Positions 1 through 6,673 of a DNA stretch of 6,673 bases are shown in pieces (position 1 is the stretch's first letter; each line of letters begins with the position of its first letter). The notes under the pieces are model-generated. The model was not told where the DNA came from. It saw only the letters and a list, made by a program, of their open reading frames with translations, and ran no database searches. The stretch comes from an uncultured Rhodocyclaceae bacterium (GTDB lineage: Bacteria; Pseudomonadota; Gammaproteobacteria; Burkholderiales; Rhodocyclaceae): assembly GCA_903930805.1 (NCBI GenBank), contig CAIYZZ010000083.1, positions 1 through 6,673 of the forward strand. Reading direction: 5' to 3'. The position numbers and the translations under genes were made by a program.

Positions 1-1320
1 GCGCAAATGAGTCACACCGGTACGACCGGCCCGCAGGCCATCGGCAACTGTTCAACTTGTCACAACGGCAGCTATCTGGCGGTCAATGCACTGGCCAAAC
101 CCGCTACCCACATTCCGACAGGCATTCAGTGCGACACCTGCCACGTCCGTGGGTATGTGGCCTGGGGCCCCGCGACGATGAGTCATACGGGTCTTGCCGG
201 ACAATGCTCGACCTGCCACGGTGGCGCCTATGTATCGCAGAATGCCCAGACCAAGACACCGACCCATACTCCCACCACGGCACAGTGCGATACCTGCCAC
301 AACTCCACCGTCACTTGGGCGACAGCAACGTTCAATCATGCCACTGCAACTCCAGCCGTAACAGGACGCTGTTCAACCTGCCACAACGGGACGAATGCGC
401 TCGGCAAGCCAAGCAACCACATCCCGACGACGACGCAGTGTGATACCTGTCATAAGAACTACACGGTTTTTGCGCCGGCGACCATGACCCATACCGGACT
501 CACCGGCCCGGTTGCTACAGGGAATTGTGTGCGCTGTCATGGAGGTGCTTATGTGGCCGTCAATGCCCAAGCGAAAAACGTAACCCACATCCCGGACACC
601 CGATCCTGCGATGTTTGCCATACGACGAGCGTCTGGAAGCCGACGAGTTTCAATCACACCGGTGTTGCCACCACCTGCGGTACCAGTTGCCACAACGGGA
701 TCAATGCTGCCGGAAAATCTTCAGTCCATATTAATGTTACTGGACAGGAATGCAGTGTTTGCCACCGCACCGGAATCTCCTGGCTGCCGCTGATTACTCC
801 CTACTCCCATTTAGGAGCGACAGGAGCCTGCAACACTTGTCATGGTGGGGGCTACCCAAATATCGATGTCAAACTGGGGAGCCATATGCCGACTGCGGCG
901 CAGTGCGACGTTTGCCACTTGACCACTATCTGGACTACGCTCAGAACCCCTGTTAGCCACACGACCTTTGGAACTAATAACTGTAAGTCTTGCCATGGCG
1001 GGACATATGTCGGCGTGAAGGCGAAGCCGGCGGGTACCGGACATATCCCGACAACACTTACTGGCATGCTAGGCGATGAGTGTTCCTTCTGTCATACAAA
1101 TACGGGGGTTAACGGCTTCGCCATCTTCAGGATGAATCACGGCGCTATCCAGGCCTCATGTGCGACTTGTCATGAGCGCTCGGCGCCCTACACCTATATC
1201 AACGGAAAGAGAATTTCCCGTACCAGTTCCCATGCTAGTGGTGCGAATGCGGCAACGGATTGCTCAAGTTCCAACTGTCACAGGCCGTTAGGGAGAAGAG
1301 GGTCACCGTACTCGAGTTGG
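1..1320 (+). repeat. Eight tandem diheme units in the cytochrome gene
   Basis: Units begin at about bases 1 (already partial), 172, 325, 478, 643, 793, 943 and 1120, and measure about 57, 51, 51, 55, 50, 50, 59 and 67 codons. Each follows the order: His in an S/T/N-H context, heme motif, His (usually HIPT), second heme motif (often CDTCH or CDVCH), then commonly a Trp before the next unit. Some units have a longer first segment (CHGGAYV...NAQ), while units 3 and 5 have a shorter one (CHNG.NA.GK). The last two units are the most divergent; unit 8 carries an extra YTYINGKR segment and ends in the CX4CH site. The pattern indicates growth by in-frame duplication of a diheme module. The DNA copies have diverged, so the duplications are not recent. 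Confidence 0.92.
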
Positions 1321-1323
1321 TAA
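1..1323 (+). CDS. Multiheme c-type cytochrome, at least 16 hemes (5'-truncated)
   Basis: The frame is open from base 1 and begins in the middle of a repeat unit, so the real start and signal peptide lie upstream; the ATG at base 7 is internal. The visible 440 residues carry 14 CX2CH motifs (the first at bases 49-63), one CX3CH (676-693) and one CX4CH (1261-1281). All 32 cysteines belong to these motifs. There are exactly 32 histidines: 16 within the motifs and 16 others, two per repeat unit, mostly in SHTG/NH and HIP contexts, which fits distal ligands of bis-His hemes. By family knowledge such proteins carry electrons in the periplasm or outside the cell, with heme attached after Sec export. 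The C-terminus is short and basic, with no membrane anchor or sorting signal. It is followed by a beta-barrel protein gene and a ccmI-like gene, which suggests an outer-membrane electron-transfer role. The redox partner and exact family are unknown. The multiheme cytochrome identity is very secure. Confidence 0.95.
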   Translation, partial: AQMSHTGTTGPQAIGNCSTCHNGSYLAVNALAKPATHIPTGIQCDTCHVRGYVAWGPATMSHTGLAGQCSTCHGGAYVSQNAQTKTPTHTPTTAQCDTCHNSTVTWATATFNHATATPAVTGRCSTCHNGTNALGKPSNHIPTTTQCDTCHKNYTVFAPATMTHTGLTGPVATGNCVRCHGGAYVAVNAQAKNVTHIPDTRSCDVCHTTSVWKPTSFNHTGVATTCGTSCHNGINAAGKSSVHINVTGQECSVCHRTGISWLPLITPYSHLGATGACNTCHGGGYPNIDVKLGSHMPTAAQCDVCHLTTIWTTLRTPVSHTTFGTNNCKSCHGGTYVGVKAKPAGTGHIPTTLTGMLGDECSFCHTNTGVNGFAIFRMNHGAIQASCATCHERSAPYTYINGKRISRTSSHASGANAATDCSSSNCHRPLGRRGSPYSSW

Positions 1324-1371
1324 CGATGATTAAATTATGTTAATAATCAATGAGTTAATATTAATTTTCGC
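1324..1371 (+). promoter_or_regulatory. Very AT-rich 48-bp intergenic spacer, possible regulatory region
   Basis: Only 10 of the 48 bases are G or C, against clearly GC-rich coding DNA on both sides. The spacer contains the perfect palindrome TTAATATTAA (1355-1364) and a weak inverted repeat ATTAA/TTAAT (1329-1333 with 1340-1344). No GC stem with a T-run is present, so it does not look like a terminator. No confident -35/-10 pair can be named because almost any hexamer here resembles a -10 box. It could hold a promoter for the downstream gene or bind a nucleoid protein, or it may simply be a spacer within an operon. There is no clear Shine-Dalgarno sequence ahead of the ATG at 1372. Confidence 0.35.
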
Positions 1372-3723
<2,352 letters not shown>

Positions 3724-3795
3724 GACAAATCGGGGCGGCCATTCCCGTAGTCGCCAGGCATCGGGTGCTTCGCGCGAAAATCAACTTGCATCAAT

Positions 3796-3800
3796 GGAGA
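3796..3800 (+). promoter_or_regulatory. Ribosome binding site that fixes the GTG start of the ccmI-like gene
   Basis: GGAGA lies 7 bases ahead of the GTG at 3808, an ideal spacing. This supports a non-ATG start and a protein that begins directly with its first membrane helix. The rest of the 84-bp gap (3724-3807) shows no convincing terminator, so co-transcription with the barrel gene is plausible. Confidence 0.75.
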
Positions 3801-3807
3801 AACTGAC

Positions 3808-4719
3808 GTGATCTACCTTGCCGCCACTTTGATCGCCATTTTGATCGTTCTCGCACTATGGCTGACAGGTTGGTTGCCAACGCCAGCAGCATATCGCAAA
3901 TTTCAGGTTACCGAATCCCTTCAGCGTCTGCTGCTCGAACGTGCGGAAGGGCGCATAGCGGCGGATGAATTCGAGGCGCGCCAAGCGCTGTTGCACACGG
4001 CGTTGCTCGAGGCGTCCGCGACGACAGGGGCGGGCAAGACCAGATTCTGGATGGTCGGCGTTGCCCTGGTTGCCCTTGCAGCCGGCGTGTTCATTGGCAT
4101 CGGTGTCACCAGGGATACCGGGGGTACAGCGCCACCGTTCCAGATGATGACACCTGCCGGCAAGGCAACCGAAACACAGATGCCACAGACCGGCAAGGGA
4201 TTTCTCGGAACCCTGACAAAGCCTCCCATGAACTCAGGTGATGCCGCTTCGGCTTCCCAGTCGAACACCGGCGGAGATATTGGTGCAATGGCAAAGCGAC
4301 TCGAGAAGAAAATGGAAGGAGATCAAAACAATGGGGAGGGATGGCTGTTACTCGCTCGCGCCTACATCGAAATACGCCAGCACAAAAAGGCTGCCGATGC
4401 CTTCAGCAAAGCGGCGGCATTGCTTCCCCCTGATGCTTCGATGCTGGCGGACTGGGCCGATGCCCACGTTGTCGCGAATAACCAGAGTTGGGACGATACG
4501 GCCCGTGCAATCGTCAAGAAAGCGTTGGCGGCGGATGAGAAGAATCACAAGGCGTTGTCTTTGGCAGGTAGCGAGGCTTTTGCCAGAGCTGATTACAAGG
4601 CCGCCATAAGCTACTGGAAGCGGATGAAGAATGCTGCACCTGCGGGTTCGATGTCGGCCAAACTCGCTGACTCGAATATCGAGGAAGCAACGGCGTTACT
4701 GAAGGGGGCGACCCGATAA
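3808..4719 (+). CDS. ccmI: CcmI/CycH-type cytochrome c maturation protein (TPR)
   Basis: The 303-residue product has the CcmI layout. A first membrane helix lies at about residues 3-22. A charged loop follows with the family's heptad-like stretch (LLLERAEGRIAADEFEARQ). A second membrane helix spans about 80-101, with a Pro/Thr/Gly-rich linker to about 155. The periplasmic TPR domain runs from about 156 to 300 (GWLLLARAYIEIRQHKKAADAF, ADWADAH, ALSLAGSEAFARADYKAAISYWKRM). In the Ccm (System I) pathway, CcmI binds the C-terminus of apocytochrome c and delivers it to the CcmF/CcmH heme ligation complex. The protein is shorter than many CcmI proteins and appears to lack a C-terminal domain after the TPRs. 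No other ccm genes are in the window, so this may be a solitary copy serving the upstream multiheme cytochrome. Family assignment is strong; a dedicated partnership is inferred. An NrfG-like role is the main alternative. Confidence 0.85.
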   Translation: MIYLAATLIAILIVLALWLTGWLPTPAAYRKFQVTESLQRLLLERAEGRIAADEFEARQALLHTALLEASATTGAGKTRFWMVGVALVALAAGVFIGIGVTRDTGGTAPPFQMMTPAGKATETQMPQTGKGFLGTLTKPPMNSGDAASASQSNTGGDIGAMAKRLEKKMEGDQNNGEGWLLLARAYIEIRQHKKAADAFSKAAALLPPDASMLADWADAHVVANNQSWDDTARAIVKKALAADEKNHKALSLAGSEAFARADYKAAISYWKRMKNAAPAGSMSAKLADSNIEEATALLKGATR

Positions 4720-4735
4720 GGATGTCCAGCATGGG

Positions 4736-4758
4736 CGATAATTATGGCCCGCTTATCG
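4736..4758 (+). repeat. Inverted repeat CGATAA/TTATCG between ccmI and ylqF
   Basis: The perfect 6-bp arms CGATAA (4736-4741) and TTATCG (4753-4758) flank an 11-base loop, with a possible G-U extension. It is followed only by TTTG, so as an intrinsic terminator it would be weak. GATAAT at 4737-4742 also resembles a -10 box, but no matching -35 element is visible. It lies in the 52-bp gap where the electron-transfer block gives way to housekeeping genes, so a weak terminator, an operator or chance are all possible. Confidence 0.3.
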
Positions 4759-4771
4759 TTTGAAACTCCCA

Positions 4772-5668
4772 ATGTCTATCCAGTGGTTCCCCGGCCACAT
4801 GACCTCGGCGCGCAAAAAAGCCGCCGAGACCATGGCCCGCACCGATGTCGTGATCGAAGTGCTTGACGCCCGTTTGCCCGAGGCGAGCAGCAACCCGATG
4901 ATCCGCGAATTGCGCCTTGCGCGCCAGCGTCCCTGTCTCAAGCTTTTGAACAAGGCTGACCTCGCCGATCCCATTGCCACCGCTGCCTGGCTTGATTACT
5001 ACGGCAGGCAGCCCGGTGTGAAGGCCGTTGCCATTTCGTGCAAGAAGCCGGGTGACGCCGCGAAAGTGCCAGTGTTGTGCCAACAACTAGCGCCACACCG
5101 CAACGACAACGTGAAGCCCTTGCGCATGATGATCATGGGCATTCCCAACGTCGGCAAGTCGACGCTGATGAACGCGCTGCTGAAGCGCCGCATCGCGGCG
5201 GTCGGTGACGAACCGGCTGTCACCAAAAGCCAGCAGAGCTTTGACCTCTCGCTGCGCCAGACCATCATCGACACGCCGGGCCTGATGTGGCCGAAGATCG
5301 AACATGACGCGGATGGCTTCATGTTGGCTGCCAGTCATGCTATCGGCCGCAATGCGGTGATCGACGAGGAGGTGGCGAAGTTCCTGGCCGGTATTCTTCT
5401 GGCACGCTATTCGGCGTTGCTCGCAGCGCGCTATAAACTCGATCCGGCGGTATTGGATGCGGTTGGTGTTGTCGAGACTGTCGCCAGAAAACGTGGCTGC
5501 ATCTTCAAGGGGCGCGGCGGCGAACTCGATCTGGAAAAGGCCGCGATGATCCTGCTCACTGATTACCGCAGCGGCGCGCTGGGCCGCATCAGCCTCGAAA
5601 CGCCCGTAACGCGTGCAGCAATGCTCGCCAAACCGGCGGCACCAACGGTCGTACAGGAAGCTGACTGA
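4772..5668 (+). CDS. ylqF: YlqF/RbgA circularly permuted ribosome-assembly GTPase
   Basis: The 298-residue product has GTPase motifs in permuted order: G4 NKAD at residues 60-63, then G1 GIPNVGKST at 123-131, G2 Thr in PAVTKSQQ at about 151, and G3 DTPG at 167-170. This order defines the YlqF/YawG group. The N-terminal IQWFPGHM puts His at position 9, matching the catalytic His9 described in Bacillus subtilis RbgA, so the ATG at 4772 is chosen over a TTG four codons upstream. By family knowledge the protein acts in the cytoplasm in late 50S subunit assembly. A helical C-terminal domain follows the G domain. Length is close to the B. subtilis protein. No good Shine-Dalgarno sequence precedes either start. 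The stop codon overlaps the slyX start by one base, so the two are probably translationally coupled. Confidence 0.95.
   Translation: MSIQWFPGHMTSARKKAAETMARTDVVIEVLDARLPEASSNPMIRELRLARQRPCLKLLNKADLADPIATAAWLDYYGRQPGVKAVAISCKKPGDAAKVPVLCQQLAPHRNDNVKPLRMMIMGIPNVGKSTLMNALLKRRIAAVGDEPAVTKSQQSFDLSLRQTIIDTPGLMWPKIEHDADGFMLAASHAIGRNAVIDEEVAKFLAGILLARYSALLAARYKLDPAVLDAVGVVETVARKRGCIFKGRGGELDLEKAAMILLTDYRSGALGRISLETPVTRAAMLAKPAAPTVVQEAD
5655..5660 (+). promoter_or_regulatory. Ribosome binding site for slyX inside the ylqF 3' end
   Basis: AGGAAG lies 7 bases ahead of the ATG at 5668, within the last codons of ylqF. It supports 5668 as the slyX start rather than the in-frame ATG at 5680, and fits coupled translation. 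Confidence 0.7.
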
Positions 5669-5868
5669 TGGACGCGCGCATGACCGAACTGGAGGTCAAG
5701 CTGGCCTTCGCCGAAGATTTGCTGGAAACGCTGAATCGCACTGTCTATCGTCAGCAGGAACAGATCGACCGGATGCAGCAGGAACTACGCACGCTGCGCC
5801 AGCAAATGCAGCAATCACTGCCGACCGAGCAGCACAGCCTGCGCGACGAGATCCCGCCGCACTACTAA
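5668..5868 (+). CDS. slyX: SlyX family coiled-coil protein
   Basis: This small cytoplasmic protein of 66 residues matches the SlyX family in length, in its N-terminal pattern (ELEVKLAFAEDLLETLN), in a continuous helical coiled coil with many Gln/Glu/Arg residues to about residue 50, and in its PPHY C-terminus, a family hallmark. The biochemical role of SlyX is not established; the name comes from its position near slyD in Escherichia coli. Its start codon overlaps the ylqF stop (TGATG) behind a good ribosome binding site, so it probably shares the ylqF transcript. The 51 bases that follow, up to tex, contain no gene. Confidence 0.93.
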   Translation: MDARMTELEVKLAFAEDLLETLNRTVYRQQEQIDRMQQELRTLRQQMQQSLPTEQHSLRDEIPPHY

Positions 5869-5901
5869 ACCGCTGCCACTATTTCGCTTCCGGCCCCCTT
5901 C

Positions 5902-5915
5902 ATACGCTTCCGTAT
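5902..5915 (+). promoter_or_regulatory. Small hairpin just ahead of the tex start codon
   Basis: ATACG and CGTAT form a perfect 5-bp stem around the 4-base loop CTTC, ending four bases before the tex ATG. It occupies the place where a Shine-Dalgarno sequence would sit, and none is visible. The stem is short and may be chance. If formed, it could modulate tex initiation. Confidence 0.25.
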
Positions 5916-5919
5916 CTTC

Positions 5920-6673
5920 ATGCTATCCACTATTGAACAACGCATTGCCGAGGAGCTTGGTGTCCGGCTCGCCCAAGTCAGCGCCGCCGTCCAGTTGCTT
6001 GACGAGGGCGCGAGCGTGCCTTTCATCGCCCGCTATCGCAAGGAAGTCACCGACAATCTCGACGACACGCAATTGCGCACTCTGGAAGAACGACTCGACT
6101 ATCTGCGCGAATTGGAAGAACGTCGCACCGCCATCCTCGCCAGCATCGAGGAACAGGGCAAGCTCACGCTGGAACTGCGTGCCGAGATCGAAAGCGCCGA
6201 GACCAAACAGCGCCTCGAAGACTTGTATCTGCCCTACAAGCAGAAGCGTCGCACCAAGGCGCAGATTGCGCGCGAAGCTGGTCTGGAACCGCTGGCCGAT
6301 GCACTCTATGACGACCCGACGCTGACGCCGGAAACCGAGGCGGCGAAATATGTGCATCCGGAAAAGGAACCGCCGGAACAGCATGTGCCCGACGTCAAGG
6401 CCGCCCTGGAAGGGGCCCGGCAGATTCTCATGGAGCGTTTCGCCGAGGATGCCGCGCTGCTGGAAAAATTACGCAACTACCTCAACGAGCACGCCATCGT
6501 CGTTTCCTCTGTTGTCGAAGGCAAGGAAACGGCGGGTGCCAAGTTTCGCGACTGGTTCGACTTCCGTGAGTCGCTCAAGACGGTGCCTTCGCATCGCGCA
6601 TTGGCCATGTTCCGTGGCCGCAACGAGGATGTGCTGCGGCTTGCGCTTAAGACCGAGGTGGAGTTGCGCGACC
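5920..6673 (+). CDS. tex: Tex transcription accessory protein, N-terminal part (3'-truncated)
   Basis: The frame runs from the ATG at 5920 to the window end without a stop, giving 251 complete codons. The N-terminus is the conserved Tex domain: the [11 protein letters not shown] helix, the [17 protein letters not shown] motif, then [18 protein letters not shown] and the very characteristic [20 protein letters not shown]. Tex is a cytoplasmic nucleic-acid-binding protein of about 770 residues that associates with RNA polymerase. Its later YqgF-like, helix-hairpin-helix and S1 domains would lie past the window edge. 5920 is the only usable start after the in-frame stop at 5866, and it begins the protein where other Tex proteins begin. 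No Shine-Dalgarno sequence is visible. It lies 51 bp after slyX on the same strand with no terminator between, so it may be the third gene of the ylqF operon. Confidence 0.95.
   Translation, partial: MLSTIEQRIAEELGVRLAQVSAAVQLLDEGASVPFIARYRKEVTDNLDDTQLRTLEERLDYLRELEERRTAILASIEEQGKLTLELRAEIESAETKQRLEDLYLPYKQKRRTKAQIAREAGLEPLADALYDDPTLTPETEAAKYVHPEKEPPEQHVPDVKAALEGARQILMERFAEDAALLEKLRNYLNEHAIVVSSVVEGKETAGAKFRDWFDFRESLKTVPSHRALAMFRGRNEDVLRLALKTEVELRD

Noticed and set aside
7..9. ATG at base 7 as the true start of the cytochrome gene
   Set aside because: The two codons before it are in frame, and the residues around it match the internal ATMSHTG repeat. There is no signal peptide, which a c-type cytochrome needs, so the gene starts upstream.
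1..1320. Possible CRISPR array or other direct-repeat element
   Set aside because: The periodicity is at the protein level with diverged DNA copies and a continuous reading frame. There are no identical short repeats with unique spacers.
3724..3807. Terminator between barrel gene and ccmI
   Set aside because: Only a 4-bp GGCG/CGCC pairing can be drawn and no T-run follows.
4760..4762. TTG as the start of ylqF
   Set aside because: The ATG at 4772 gives the standard N-terminus with His at position 9, as in B. subtilis RbgA. The TTG has no better ribosome binding site.
5923..6384. A 153-codon open frame on the - strand across tex
   Set aside because: The + strand frame encodes the conserved Tex N-terminus at full quality. 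The opposite frame gives a low-complexity Phe/Arg/Leu-rich product with no family resemblance.

Overview
The window looks like chromosomal DNA from a moderately GC-rich Gram-negative bacterium, most likely a betaproteobacterium (Rhodocyclales or a relative). This rests on a YlqF/RbgA GTPase beside slyX and tex, a CcmI-type cytochrome c maturation factor, and an outer-membrane protein with a signal peptide. The lineage is inferred from gene content and protein style; no database search was possible. All six genes are on the + strand.

Bases 1-4719 form an electron-transfer block. First comes the 3' part of a large multiheme c-type cytochrome gene, whose start lies outside the window. The visible part holds eight tandem units, each with two heme-binding motifs and two extra histidines. 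That gives 16 predicted hemes, 14 at CX2CH, one at CX3CH and one at CX4CH. After a 48-bp, very AT-rich gap comes a 783-residue exported protein: signal peptide, AMIN-like beta domain, Pro/Ala linker encoded by a DNA minisatellite, TPR region and a C-terminal segment that looks like an outer-membrane beta-barrel. Then, behind a good ribosome binding site, comes a short CcmI-type protein of the cytochrome c maturation system.

Bases 4772-6673 are housekeeping: ylqF/rbgA (circularly permuted ribosome-assembly GTPase), slyX (small coiled-coil protein whose start overlaps the ylqF stop by one base) and the 5' part of tex (RNA-binding transcription accessory protein, cut by the window end).

A working model is that the cytochrome carries electrons along a chain of closely packed bis-histidine hemes, the barrel protein anchors it or passes it through the outer membrane, and the adjacent CcmI helps present the heme-rich apoprotein to the heme ligation machinery. 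The heme motifs and domain layout can be read from the sequence. The shared function is inferred from adjacency.
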